From the NCBI RefSeq assembly GCF_026735135.1, contig NZ_JAPQER010000008.1, positions 62,001-126,000 of the forward strand: a DNA stretch of 64,000 bases, in the 5' to 3' direction. Below, piece by piece: positions 48,088 through 57,370 of the stretch. Position 1 is the stretch's first letter, and every line of letters starts with the position of its first letter. The position numbers were made by a program, and so were the translations under genes. Under the pieces are notes generated by a model. That model did no database searches, was not told the origin of the DNA, and saw nothing but the letters and a program-made list of their open reading frames with translations. The stretch is from Clostridium aestuarii. GTDB lineage: Bacteria > Bacillota > Clostridia > Clostridiales > Clostridiaceae.

Positions 48088-48102
48088 TGCAAGTCATTTG
48101 CA
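48088..48102. promoter_or_regulatory. Possible operator upstream of the metal-binding lipoprotein
   Basis: TGCAAGTCATTTGCA is a 5-5-5 inverted repeat (TGCAA-N5-TTGCA) 24 bases upstream of the start codon, where a metal-responsive repressor could act. It does not match the usual Firmicute Zur box. Confidence 0.3.
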
Positions 48103-48259
48103 GAGTTACATTAGATAGTATATCATCCAGTGTTTTCTTATGCAAATATATTCCAAATTGATTGAAGTTATTAATGTTTTTTGGTAATATGTGAATAAAG
48201 AATTACTATTAAATGTAATTAATGGTATCGAAAAGGATTTCAGAATGGAGGAATTTTAG

Positions 48260-49234
48260 ATGCAGGAATATGATATGGTTGTAGTAGGTGGAGGTCCAGC
48301 GGGGCTTGCAGCTGCTATAAAAGCTAAGCAAGAGGGAATAAAAAGTATTCTGCTTTTAGAAAGAGAGGATGAACTGGGAGGAGCTCTTAAGCAATGTATA
48401 CATAGTGGATTTGGAATTGAAATTTTTAAAGAAGATTTTACAGGAACTGAATATGCTCAAAAATATATAGATAAGCTAAAAGAATTAAATATAGAATATA
48501 AATTAAATACAATGGTATTTGAGTTTAGTAAAAATAATATTTTAACTGCAGTTAATGGTGAAGAGGGCATATTAGAGATAAAAGCTAAAGCTGTAATTCT
48601 TGCCACAGGATGTAGAGAAAAATCTAGAGGTGCTATAAATATGCCAGGTATAAGAAGTGCAGGTGTATACACAGTGGGTACAGCACAAAAATTTATTAAT
48701 GTTGATGGATATATGCCTGGAAAAGAGATTGTGATTTTAGGATCAGGAGATATCGCTCTTATAATAGCCAGAAGAATAATTTTGGAAGGAGCTAAGGTTA
48801 AAGCTGTTGTTGAAATTATGCCTTATCCAGATGGGTCTGAAAAAAATGTCATAGAGTGTTTGGATGATTTCAATATACCACTTAAATTGTCTTATACAGT
48901 AATAAATATACGTGGAAAAGATAGAGTTGAGGGTATAACTATTGCCAAGGTTGATAAAAATAAAATTACTATACAAGGAACTGAAGAGTATATACCTTGT
49001 GATACTGTATTGTTATCAGTAGCATTAACTGCGGATAATGAACTTGCCAGAAAGGCTGGTATAAGGACTATATTAAAAACCGGAGGTATAGAAGTGGATT
49101 TTAAAATGCAAACCAGTATGGAGGGTGTATTCGCTTGTGGGAATGCATTATATATTCATGATGCTATAGATTATATAACAACAGAAAGTTATGAAGCAGG
49201 CAAAAATGCTGCATATTATGTTAAAAGCTTATAA
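48260..49234 (+). CDS. FAD/NAD(P)-dependent oxidoreductase, GlpB-like partner type
   Basis: A 324-residue two-dinucleotide-binding flavoprotein. FAD motif VVVGGGPAGLAAAIKAKQEG at the N-terminus, NAD(P) motif IVILGSGDIALIIARRI near residue 160 and C-terminal FAD motif GVFACGNAL. The blocks ATGCREKSRGAINMPGIRSAG and VEIMPYPDG match the flavoprotein that in many clostridia and Thermotogae is encoded with GlpA and a DUF1667 protein for glycerol-3-phosphate oxidation. Neither partner is present here. CAGAATGGAGGAA precedes the ATG. Confidence 0.8.
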   Translation: MQEYDMVVVGGGPAGLAAAIKAKQEGIKSILLLEREDELGGALKQCIHSGFGIEIFKEDFTGTEYAQKYIDKLKELNIEYKLNTMVFEFSKNNILTAVNGEEGILEIKAKAVILATGCREKSRGAINMPGIRSAGVYTVGTAQKFINVDGYMPGKEIVILGSGDIALIIARRIILEGAKVKAVVEIMPYPDGSEKNVIECLDDFNIPLKLSYTVINIRGKDRVEGITIAKVDKNKITIQGTEEYIPCDTVLLSVALTADNELARKAGIRTILKTGGIEVDFKMQTSMEGVFACGNALYIHDAIDYITTESYEAGKNAAYYVKSL

Positions 49235-49266
49235 TATAAGAAAAATGCAATGCATTTTTCTTATAT
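49234..49266. terminator. Bidirectional hairpin, copy 1 of a related pair
   Basis: Stem ATATAAGAAAAATG / CATTTTTCTTATAT (14 bp) with a 5-base loop, between convergent genes. The hairpin at 58660-58692 has the same 33-base pattern with a compensated base-pair change. Confidence 0.85.
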
Positions 49267-49271
49267 GTTTT

Positions 49272-49895
49272 TTAGAATAATTTTCTTAAGCAATTTTTAC
49301 ATATTAAGGTTTGACCTTTATTTGCAGAAATAGCTTCTTCTTTTTTTAAAGGTTTACCACATATCTCACAACAGGTTATATTTAGATTCTTATTACTATC
49401 TTTAGTTTTTGATATGTAAGAAGATTTTTTGTTTGACGGTGCAGAATATTCTATAGGGTCTAAAGTAGAATCTCTTTCACGAATCTCGTAATTAATATAG
49501 TATGTACTCTCTCCCAAAAGTTCTAATTCAAATCTTGGATTTTGGTTATCATAATATTCTTCAAGTATAAGTCTTCTGATTTGAGCATCATTAATAATTA
49601 GTCCACTTTTTTCTATACCATCAAATATGCTCTTTGGTATATTGGTGGTATCAGGATGGCGCTTTTTGCTTTTATAATAAACCTTTAAAACTGCAATTAG
49701 AGATTCCGTAAGTATGGTGTTTGGATTTTGGAGCCTTGCTTCATAGGCTATCTGTTCTTCATATATTGCATATCTATCGTGATATTTTCCAGAATTATAA
49801 GGCAAAATTGATCTTCCTTTTAAGTTAGAAAGTTTAAAGTTAGATTTTGAAATAGGAGAACCGTGTACTATAATTTTTGCATAAGCTTTAGACAT
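49272..49895 (-). CDS. RusA-like Holliday junction nuclease with C-terminal zinc ribbon
   Basis: A 207-residue protein. Residues 1-125 match RusA: HGSPISKSN at the N-terminus and the active-site region KKRHPDTTNIPKSIFDGIEKSGLIIND, giving Asp82, Lys88 and Asp92/Asp103. The second Asp of the RusA D-x-D pair appears as Thr84. A linker of about 45 polar residues leads to a CxxC-x19-CxxC zinc ribbon (Cys176, 179, 199, 202), which ordinary RusA lacks. RusA enzymes are usually phage-borne, but there is no phage context here. It lies between the flavoprotein and tsaD. Confidence 0.72.
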   Translation of the reverse strand: MSKAYAKIIVHGSPISKSNFKLSNLKGRSILPYNSGKYHDRYAIYEEQIAYEARLQNPNTILTESLIAVLKVYYKSKKRHPDTTNIPKSIFDGIEKSGLIINDAQIRRLILEEYYDNQNPRFELELLGESTYYINYEIRERDSTLDPIEYSAPSNKKSSYISKTKDSNKNLNITCCEICGKPLKKEEAISANKGQTLICKNCLRKLF

Positions 49896-50064
49896 AATAT
49901 TAACCCCTTTATGACTTTTTTCAAAGCTAATTATAACACAATATAAGAATGTTGCTTCGCAATATTCTTAAGTTGCGTATTATTCTTTAATAAAGTATAA
50001 TTATTGCTGAAAATGTTTATATTAGAAAATAAGCTGATTTAAGTTAGATAGAGAGGTTAAAATA

Positions 50065-51090
50065 ATGGAAAAGGATGTAAAAATACTTGCTATAGAGTCT
50101 AGCTGTGATGAAACAGCAGCTGCTGTAGTTGTAAATGGAAGAAAAGTATTATCAAATGTAATAGCATCACAAATAGATATTCATACTAAGTTTGGTGGGG
50201 TAGTCCCAGAGGTGGCATCAAGAAAACATATTGAAGCTATTACTCCAGTTGTCCAAGAAGCATTGAGTGAAGCAAATTTAACGTTAAATGATATAGACGC
50301 GGTAGGGGTTACTTATGGACCAGGTCTTGTAGGAGCTTTACTTGTAGGAGTTCAATATGCAAAAGGACTTTCTTATGCTATTTCAAAACCGTTAATTGGT
50401 GTTAATCATATAGAAGGACATATAAGTGCAAATTTTATACAGTATAAAGATTTGAAACCACCTTTTGTTTGTTTGGTAGTTTCAGGAGGACATACTTTTA
50501 TAGTTTATATGAAGGATTATGGAGATTTTGAAGTTATGGGTCAAACTAGAGACGATGCAGCGGGAGAAGCTTTTGATAAAGTTGCTAGAGCTATAGGGTT
50601 GGGATACCCTGGAGGACCTAAAATAGATAAAATATCAAAACAAGGTAATGCAGAAGCAATTACTTTTCCAAGAGCTAATTTTCATGAGAAGGATTGCTTA
50701 GATTTTTCGTTTAGTGGAATAAAGTCTGCAGTGCTTAATTATTTAAATAAGAAAAAAATGAAAAATGAAGAAGTAAATGAAGCTGATGTTGCAGCATCAT
50801 TTCAGAAAGCAGTAGTAGATGTTTTGGTAGATAATGCGCTTAAAGCTTGTGAAATTAAAAGAGTAGATAGAATAGCTATAGCTGGAGGGGTTGCTTCTAA
50901 TTCTACGTTAAGAACTTGTATGATTGAAAAAGGTAAAGAAAAAGGAATAGATGTGTTGTTTCCAGATACTATATTATGTACAGATAATGCAGCTATGATA
51001 GGAAGTGCTGCGTATTATGAATTTTTAAAGAAAAAAAATGCTCCGCTAGAATTAAATGCAATTCCAAATTTAAAATTAGGGCAAAGATAA
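50065..51090 (+). CDS. tsaD: tRNA N6-adenosine threonylcarbamoyltransferase TsaD
   Basis: A 341-residue Kae1/TsaD ASKHA enzyme. N-terminal [16 protein letters not shown]; metal ligands His115 and His119 in [23 protein letters not shown] and the C-terminal metal Asp in [11 protein letters not shown]. It transfers the threonylcarbamoyl group to A37 of tRNA with TsaB and TsaE. In B. subtilis tsaD follows rimI directly; here about 7.4 kb of other genes lie between. Confidence 0.96.
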   Translation: MEKDVKILAIESSCDETAAAVVVNGRKVLSNVIASQIDIHTKFGGVVPEVASRKHIEAITPVVQEALSEANLTLNDIDAVGVTYGPGLVGALLVGVQYAKGLSYAISKPLIGVNHIEGHISANFIQYKDLKPPFVCLVVSGGHTFIVYMKDYGDFEVMGQTRDDAAGEAFDKVARAIGLGYPGGPKIDKISKQGNAEAITFPRANFHEKDCLDFSFSGIKSAVLNYLNKKKMKNEEVNEADVAASFQKAVVDVLVDNALKACEIKRVDRIAIAGGVASNSTLRTCMIEKGKEKGIDVLFPDTILCTDNAAMIGSAAYYEFLKKKNAPLELNAIPNLKLGQR

Positions 51091-51138
51091 ATATAAGTTA
51101 GAGTATAGACTATTAAATTGAAAATTATGTTAGCGACC

Positions 51139-51183
51139 AAAGGATACAAATTAATTTTTATGTAATTTGTATCCTTTTTTTAA
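51139..51183 (+). terminator. Terminator after tsaD
   Basis: Perfect 15-bp stem AAAGGATACAAATTA / TAATTTGTATCCTTT with a 9-base loop, then more T. Confidence 0.9.
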
Positions 51184-51628
51184 AAAGAAATTTTTAGTGA
51201 GGAGGAACATACTTCTAATGGTATGAGAATTGAATTAAACACTTTATTACTTTAAAGTTGTAAACGAATACAAGATGAATAAATAATATAAAAATATTGC
51301 AATTGAAAGAAAATAGTGGTATAATCAAAAATAAAAATCAAACAAACAAATGTATTTGAGGAAAAAACACACAAAAATACCAACTAACGATTTATTAATA
51401 TGAACTGGATATAAATATTGAAATAATGTTAAAACTAATAAAAAAAGTAATAATTTAATATAAAAAATACTATTTATTGAAAAATTAAAAGGGGTATTGT
51501 AAGAAGAATAATTCAATTTTATCACTAAAAACTATATTTATGCATAAACATGTATAAAGTCATATTAATTAAAAAGTGATAAATGAAATATTAAATATTA
51601 AACTTGCAGTTAAAAGGGGGAATAAAAA
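51184..51628. other. Long upstream region and leader of the opp operon
   Basis: 445 bases without a supportable gene. A promoter is visible at 51297-51325, which would leave an AT-rich leader of about 300 bases before oppA. No known riboswitch or T-box core was recognised. A minus-strand open frame at 51325-51525 lacks a ribosome-binding site. Confidence 0.55.
51297..51325 (+). promoter_or_regulatory. Probable opp operon promoter
   Basis: TTGCAA, 17 bases, TATAAT. Strong match to sigma-A consensus, 300 bases upstream of the oppA start. Confidence 0.65.
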
Positions 51629-53230
51629 TTGAAGAGAAAATTATTAGCAGCAGCTTTGACGTCTGTTTTTGTTGCAACTACTTTATTTGCTGGTTGCGGT
51701 GCTAAAAATAGTGCAGAAACAAGTGGGGCAAAACAAAAAGATACTGCGCAAACTGAAAAAAAGAAAGCTAAAACACTAGTATTTGCACAAGGAACTGATC
51801 CAAGAGGATTAGATCCAGCTTATGTAGATGATGGAGAATCTGCAAAAATTATAGCAAATGTATATGATGGGTTACTAAGATATAAGAAGGACTCAACAGA
51901 ACTTGAACCTTCACTTGCTACAGAATGGAAAGTAAGTGATGATGGAAAAGTATATACTTTTAAATTACGTGAAGGTGTAAAATTCCATGATGGAACAGAC
52001 TTTAATGCAGAAGCAGTTAAAGTTAGTATTGAAAGACAATTACCACCTAAAAGAACAAATGATATGCCTTATGCATCATTTACTTTTGGAGAAGTTGAAA
52101 AAGTAGAAGTAGTTAATGATTATTCTGTAAAAATTACTTTAAAAGAGCCATATACTCCATTCTTGGCTAATCTAGCTATGGTGCTTGCTGCACCTATTGT
52201 AAGTCCAACTGCTTTGGAGAAGTATGATGGTAAGCTTATGGAAAATCCAGTAGGAACTGGTCCATTTAAATTTGTTAAATGGGATAAGGGACAATCAATA
52301 GTTTTAGAAAAAAATGAAGATTATTGGGATGAAGAAAAAGCTAAAGTTGATAAAGCTATATTCCAATTTACAAAGGAAAATTCAGTTAGAGCGACTCAGC
52401 TTATGACAGGAGCAGTAGATATAATAGATGGAGTAGATCCTAATGATGTTGCTCAAATAGAAAAATCAGGTGCTACAATTTATAAAAGACCAGGTATGAA
52501 TATAAACTATATGGCTTTCAACTGTGAAAGAGCACCATTTAATGATGCTAAGTTAAGAGAAGCAATAAGTTATGCTATTAATAGAGAAGAACTTGTGAAA
52601 TTCTTGTATCAAGGATATTCATCAATAGCTAACAGCCAAATGCCAAGCTTTATTCCAGGATTTAATGATAAGGTTAAACCTTATGAATACAATCCAGAAA
52701 AAGCAAAAACAATGTTAAAAGAATTAGGAAAAGAAAAATTAGAAATAAAAATGATAATTTATTCAAACCCTAGACCATATAATACAGTTGGACAAAAACT
52801 TGCAGAAGCTATTCAAGGATATTTATTAAAAGTAGGAATTAAATCTACAATAGAACCTTATACTTGGACAGAATATAAAGAAAAAGCAAAACAAGGTGAA
52901 GGGGATATAATGTTCTATGGATGGACTGGAGACAATGGGGATCCAGATAACTTCTTATCATTACTTGATTCTAAAGAGATAGAATCTAGCTTAAATGCTG
53001 CAAAATATAGTAATAAAAAAGTAGATGAATTGCTTTCAAAAGCAAGAAGAACTCCAAATGGAGAAGAAAGAAATAAATTGTACAAAGATATTCAAGATAT
53101 ATTAGCTAAGGATGCACCATGGCTTCCAATTTCAAGTGCAGAAGTTATGGCAGGACATTCAGCTAAAGTTAAGGGATTTGGTTATCATCCAACAGGAGTT
53201 GTATACTTGAAATACGTAGATAAAGAATAG
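51629..53230 (+). CDS. oppA: Oligopeptide ABC transporter substrate-binding lipoprotein, TTG start
   Basis: A 533-residue cluster C binding protein. Signal peptide with lipobox LFAGC (Cys23), then a Lys/Thr/Ala linker. The SBP-bac-5 signature is LATEWKVSDDGKVYTFKLREGVKFHDG; FVKWDKGQSIVLEKNEDYW and DAPWLPI are further marks. Binds peptides (Opp/Dpp class; exact ligand unknown) for the permease encoded next. TTG at 51629 with AAAGGGGG upstream. It is first in a five-gene operon and a hairpin follows it. Confidence 0.92.
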   Translation: MKRKLLAAALTSVFVATTLFAGCGAKNSAETSGAKQKDTAQTEKKKAKTLVFAQGTDPRGLDPAYVDDGESAKIIANVYDGLLRYKKDSTELEPSLATEWKVSDDGKVYTFKLREGVKFHDGTDFNAEAVKVSIERQLPPKRTNDMPYASFTFGEVEKVEVVNDYSVKITLKEPYTPFLANLAMVLAAPIVSPTALEKYDGKLMENPVGTGPFKFVKWDKGQSIVLEKNEDYWDEEKAKVDKAIFQFTKENSVRATQLMTGAVDIIDGVDPNDVAQIEKSGATIYKRPGMNINYMAFNCERAPFNDAKLREAISYAINREELVKFLYQGYSSIANSQMPSFIPGFNDKVKPYEYNPEKAKTMLKELGKEKLEIKMIIYSNPRPYNTVGQKLAEAIQGYLLKVGIKSTIEPYTWTEYKEKAKQGEGDIMFYGWTGDNGDPDNFLSLLDSKEIESSLNAAKYSNKKVDELLSKARRTPNGEERNKLYKDIQDILAKDAPWLPISSAEVMAGHSAKVKGFGYHPTGVVYLKYVDKE

Positions 53231-53247
53231 TTGGTTAATAAGATGAA

Positions 53248-53275
53248 TGGAAACCCGTATGGGTTTCCCATTTTT
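53248..53275 (+). terminator. Intra-operon stem-loop between oppA and oppB
   Basis: 8-bp stem GGAAACCC / GGGTTTCC with loop GTAT, followed by CATTTTTC. It probably acts as a partial terminator or 3' stabiliser, giving more oppA mRNA than permease mRNA. Confidence 0.7.
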
Positions 53276-53303
53276 CTTTATTTAGATATAGGGGGGCGTA
53301 TTA

Positions 53304-54308
53304 ATGCTTAAATATACAATTAAAAGATTACTTATGCTTATTCCAGTTTTGCTTGGAGTATCCATACTTGTATTCTTTGTAATGCATGTGCTTGCAAGTG
53401 ATCCTGCTAGTATAATTTTAGGACAGCATGCAACTACAGAACAAATAGCAAAACTTAGAGAAGAACTGGGATTAAACCAACCATTATATATACAATATTT
53501 TAATTTTTTAAAAGGTATTTTACAAGGTGATTTAGGAAATTCACTTATAACTAAAACTCAGGTAATAAAAGAGTTAGGTTCTCGTTTTCCAGCTACTGTT
53601 GAACTCGCTTTAGTATCAATTTGTTTAGCTGCGATTATTGGTATTTTTATAGGAGTAATATCTGCTGTTAAACAAAATACAATCGTTGATTATATAAGTA
53701 TGATAATATCATTACTTGGAGTATCAATGCCTATTTTCTGGCTTGGACTTATGCTTATAGTGTTATTTTCTGTAAAATTAGGTGTTCTGCCGGTTGCGGG
53801 AAGAATTCAAATGGGTATGGAACCTCAACATATAACAGGGCTATACTTATTAGATAGTTTGATTAGTGGAGATATGGAAGCTTTTAAAAGCTCATTAAGC
53901 CATTTAATATTGCCTGCTGTGGCACTAGCATCGTATTCAACAGCAATTATAGCACGTATGACTAGATCTACAATGCTTGAGGTAATAAGACAGGATTATA
54001 TTCGTACAGCAAGATCAAAAGGAATATTTGAAAAAGCAGTTATTTTAAGTCATGCGTTAAGAAATGCATTAATTCCAATTATTACTGTAATAGGTCTTCA
54101 GTTAGGATCATTACTTGGCGGCGCGGTTTTAACTGAAACAGTTTTTTCATGGCCAGGTGTTGGGGGGTATGTAGTAGACTCCATAATAAAATCTGACTAT
54201 CCAGTAGTTCAAGGAGCAGTTATGATGCTTGCTGTTATATTTGTTGTTGTTAACTTGCTTGTGGATTTACTTTATGCACATCTAGATCCTAGAATTAAAT
54301 ATTCATAA
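53304..54308 (+). CDS. oppB: Oligopeptide ABC permease OppB/DppB
   Basis: A 334-residue permease with six helices. The N-terminal helix starts RLLMLIPVLLGVSILVFFVM, typical of OppB/DppB, and the EAA loop is RTARSKGIFEKAVILSHALRNALIP, followed by GAVLTETVFSWPGVG. Partner of OppC. The 74-base gap from oppA holds the hairpin; the ribosome-binding site is GGGGGG. Confidence 0.93.
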   Translation: MLKYTIKRLLMLIPVLLGVSILVFFVMHVLASDPASIILGQHATTEQIAKLREELGLNQPLYIQYFNFLKGILQGDLGNSLITKTQVIKELGSRFPATVELALVSICLAAIIGIFIGVISAVKQNTIVDYISMIISLLGVSMPIFWLGLMLIVLFSVKLGVLPVAGRIQMGMEPQHITGLYLLDSLISGDMEAFKSSLSHLILPAVALASYSTAIIARMTRSTMLEVIRQDYIRTARSKGIFEKAVILSHALRNALIPIITVIGLQLGSLLGGAVLTETVFSWPGVGGYVVDSIIKSDYPVVQGAVMMLAVIFVVVNLLVDLLYAHLDPRIKYS

Positions 54309-54321
54309 GGAGGTCTTGGGA

Positions 54322-55230
54322 ATGGAAAATAACATAGAGATAAAAAATGAAGTTTTACAAAAAGATATAGATATAAAGAAAGAAAAGAAATTTTCTCAAT
54401 GGAGAGAAATGTGGTATATGATCAAGCAAAATAAGGCAGCGTTAGTAGGAATGGTTATAATTGTTATATTACTCTTACTAGCTATACTTGGAAGGATTAT
54501 AGAACCATACGATCCTAATGTTGGTCAGTTGTCAGAAAGCTTACAAGCACCTTCTACGTTGCATTGGTTTGGTACTGATGAACAAGGACGAGATATTTTA
54601 AGTAGAATTATAGATGGTACAAAAATATCACTAAGAGTTGGTATTACAGCAGTTGCTTTTGCACTTACTATAGGTATAGTAATGGGTTCTATAGCGGGAT
54701 ACTATGGTGGAAAAATAGATATGATTGTTATGAGAGTTATGGATATAATATTAGCTTTTCCATCATTGCTTTTAGCTATAGCATTTATGAGTGCACTTGG
54801 TCGTGGTATAGATAAAGCAATAATTGCAATAAGTATTGTTACTATTCCAGAGTATGCTCGAATAGTTAGAAGTTCAATTCTATCAGTAAAAGAAAGTGAA
54901 TATATTCAAGCAGCAAGGGTAATAGGAAATACAGATAGGGCTATAATATTCAAACATATTTTACCTAATGTTATTTCACCAATTGTTGTTAGAGCTACCC
55001 TTGGAATATCTTCAGCAATTTTAGATACGGCAGCTTTAGGATTCTTAGGGCTAGGAGTACAACCGCCAACAGCAGAATGGGGAAGTATGCTAGGTTCAGG
55101 AAGAGGTTATTTCTTTAATGCTCCTCATATAGTTGTATTTCCTGGGATAGCTATAACAATTACTGTTCTTGCATTTAATTTATTTGGCGATGGTCTTCGT
55201 GACGCATTAGATCCAAAACTACGTAATTAG
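54322..55230 (+). CDS. oppC: Oligopeptide ABC permease OppC/DppC
   Basis: A 302-residue permease. A charged N-terminal tail leads to MWYMIKQNKAALVGMVIIV; HWFGTDEQGRDILSRIIDGTKISLRVG is the OppC signature, and the EAA loop is AARVIGNTDRAIIFKHILPNVISPI. The ATG at 54322 has AAGGAGGT at 7-base spacing; an in-frame TTG six bases earlier is too close to that site. Confidence 0.93.
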   Translation: MENNIEIKNEVLQKDIDIKKEKKFSQWREMWYMIKQNKAALVGMVIIVILLLLAILGRIIEPYDPNVGQLSESLQAPSTLHWFGTDEQGRDILSRIIDGTKISLRVGITAVAFALTIGIVMGSIAGYYGGKIDMIVMRVMDIILAFPSLLLAIAFMSALGRGIDKAIIAISIVTIPEYARIVRSSILSVKESEYIQAARVIGNTDRAIIFKHILPNVISPIVVRATLGISSAILDTAALGFLGLGVQPPTAEWGSMLGSGRGYFFNAPHIVVFPGIAITITVLAFNLFGDGLRDALDPKLRN

Positions 55231-55242
55231 GGGGGGCAAAAT

Positions 55243-56199
55243 ATGTTATTAGAGGTTAAAAATCTTAAAGTTCAATTTAAAACAAAGGCTGGAGATGTAA
55301 ATGCAGTAAATGGAGTAGATTTCGAAGTTGATAAAGGAGAGGTTGTTGCCTTGGTTGGAGAATCAGGTAGTGGAAAAAGTGTAACTTCCTTGTCAGTAAT
55401 GAGACTTATTCCTAATCCACCTGGAAAGATTGTGGGGGGAGAAATATTATTTAATGGAGAAGATTTGTTAAAAAAGGGTAAAAGAGAAATGCAGGATATC
55501 AGAGGAAATAAGATATCTATGATATTTCAAGAACCTATGACTTCATTAAACCCTGTATTTACTATAGAAAGGCAAATATGTGAAACATTAATAAGGCATA
55601 AAAATATGAGCAAAAAAGAGGCAGCAAAGGAAGCAATCAGAATGCTTGAATTAGTTGGTATGCCTTCTCCAGAAAAAAGAGTTAAAGATTATCCACATCA
55701 AATGAGTGGAGGAATGAGACAACGTATAATGATTGCTATGGCACTTGCATGTAGACCTGAACTGTTAATTGCAGATGAGCCTACAACAGCATTAGATGTA
55801 ACAATTCAAGCACAAATTTTAGATTTAATGTTAAAGCTTAGAGAAAAAATGGGTACATCTATTTTAATGATTACTCATGACTTAGGTGTTGTTGCGGAAA
55901 TAGCAGATAAAGTTGTTGTAATGTATTGTGGTCAAATAGTTGAAAAAGCTACAGTAGATGAAATATTTGAAAAACCACTTCATCCATATACTGAAGCGCT
56001 TCTAAAATCAATTCCTAAAATTAATGATGAAAAAGAAAAACTGTTTATGATAGATGGAATGGTTCCAAATCCTTTGGATTTACCAAAAGGATGTCCATTT
56101 AGTACAAGATGTACTAAATGTATTGATAGATGTAAAAAAGAAAAACCTGAGTTAATTGATGTTGATGGAAGAAAAGTTAGATGTTTTTTGTATAGCTAA
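55243..56199 (+). CDS. oppD: Oligopeptide ABC ATPase OppD/DppD
   Basis: A 318-residue ATPase. Walker A GESGSGKSV (about 38-46), signature MSGGMRQRIMIAMALAC, Walker B LLIADEPTTALDVT, and the C-terminal oligopeptide-transporter domain GCPFSTRCTKCIDRCKKEKPEL with four cysteines that in DppD-type ATPases can hold an iron-sulfur cluster. Starts 12 bases after oppC with GGGGGG upstream. Confidence 0.95.
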   Translation: MLLEVKNLKVQFKTKAGDVNAVNGVDFEVDKGEVVALVGESGSGKSVTSLSVMRLIPNPPGKIVGGEILFNGEDLLKKGKREMQDIRGNKISMIFQEPMTSLNPVFTIERQICETLIRHKNMSKKEAAKEAIRMLELVGMPSPEKRVKDYPHQMSGGMRQRIMIAMALACRPELLIADEPTTALDVTIQAQILDLMLKLREKMGTSILMITHDLGVVAEIADKVVVMYCGQIVEKATVDEIFEKPLHPYTEALLKSIPKINDEKEKLFMIDGMVPNPLDLPKGCPFSTRCTKCIDRCKKEKPELIDVDGRKVRCFLYS

Positions 56200-56214
56200 A
56201 GAGGGGGCGGAATA

Positions 56215-57198
56215 ATGGCTGAAGCATTATTACAAGTAAAAAATTTAAAAAAATATTTTCCCATACGTTCTGGAATTTTAAATAGAGTTACAAACAATGT
56301 AAAAGCTGTAGATGGTGTGTCTTTTGATATATATAAAGGTGAAACCTTAGGGCTAGTAGGTGAATCAGGATGTGGTAAATCAACAACTGGAAAAATGATA
56401 GTTAATTTATTAAAGCCAACAAGCGGTGAGATAGTTTTTAATGGTGAAAATATAGTAACTGCTAATAAAAAAAGGCAAAAAGAATTTAGAAAGGATATAC
56501 AAATAATATTTCAAGATCCTTATGCTTCTTTAAATCCTAGAATGACTATAGGAGATATTATAGCTGAACCGATTAAAATTAATAATTTAGCTAAACATGG
56601 TAATGTTGAAAAAAGAGTTTTGGAATTGTTAGATTATGTTGGCCTTGCTTCTTATCAAAAAAATAGATATCCACATGAATTTAGTGGTGGACAAAGACAG
56701 AGAGTTGGTATAGCTAGAGCTTTGGCAGTAAATCCAAAATTAATCGTATGCGATGAACCTGTATCCGCATTAGATGTATCTATACAGGCACAAGTTTTAA
56801 ATTTATTAGATGATCTTCAAAAAGAATTCGATTTGACTTATTTGTTTATAGCTCATGGATTAAATGTAGTTAAGCATGTGAGTAATCGTGTAGGAGTTAT
56901 GTATTTAGGAGATTTAGTTGAGGTGGCAGCTGATAATGACTTATATAAAAATCCAAAACACCCATATACCCAAGCTTTGTTATCTGCGATTCCAATTCCT
57001 GATCCTAAGGCAAAAAAAGAAAGAATAATACTAAAGGGAGATGTACCAAGTCCAATTAATCCTCCACAAGGATGTCGTTTTCATACAAGATGTAATAAAT
57101 GTATGGAAATATGTAAAAAAGAAAAACCTAAAATGAAAGAAATGGAAAATGGTCATAAAGTAGCATGCCATTTATATGATGAAAGCAGTGTTGAGTAA
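56215..57198 (+). CDS. oppF: Oligopeptide ABC ATPase OppF/DppF
   Basis: A 327-residue ATPase. Walker A GESGCGKST, signature FSGGQRQRVGIARALA, Walker B LIVCDEPVSALDVS, C-terminal GCRFHTRCNKCMEICKKEKPKM with conserved cysteines. The H-loop reads FIAHGLNVVKHVS with Gly after the switch His where Asp is common. Last gene of the operon; its stop lies inside the terminator stem. Confidence 0.95.
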   Translation: MAEALLQVKNLKKYFPIRSGILNRVTNNVKAVDGVSFDIYKGETLGLVGESGCGKSTTGKMIVNLLKPTSGEIVFNGENIVTANKKRQKEFRKDIQIIFQDPYASLNPRMTIGDIIAEPIKINNLAKHGNVEKRVLELLDYVGLASYQKNRYPHEFSGGQRQRVGIARALAVNPKLIVCDEPVSALDVSIQAQVLNLLDDLQKEFDLTYLFIAHGLNVVKHVSNRVGVMYLGDLVEVAADNDLYKNPKHPYTQALLSAIPIPDPKAKKERIILKGDVPSPINPPQGCRFHTRCNKCMEICKKEKPKMKEMENGHKVACHLYDESSVE

Positions 57199-57222
57199 AA
57201 TAACACTGCTTTCATTTTATTT
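57178..57222 (+). terminator. Terminator of the opp operon
   Basis: Perfect 12-bp stem GAAAGCAGTGTT / AACACTGCTTTC with a 9-base loop containing the oppF stop, then ATTTTATTT. Confidence 0.85.
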
Positions 57223-57370
57223 AATTTAGGAAATTTTATGATTCTAAAAATACTTATTTATATGCAGAATTTATTGTTTATCATTTCGAAAAATTTATTT
57301 AATTCTTTTAAAAGTAATCACTAAAAATATTATTAATTATAAAATAATAATGTAGAGAAATAATTTAATT

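Noticed and set aside
51325..51525. Minus-strand open frame of 66 codons in the oppA upstream region
   Set aside because: GTG start with no ribosome-binding site, composition of translated AT-rich noncoding DNA (Phe, Leu, Ile, Tyr), and it covers the probable promoter and leader.
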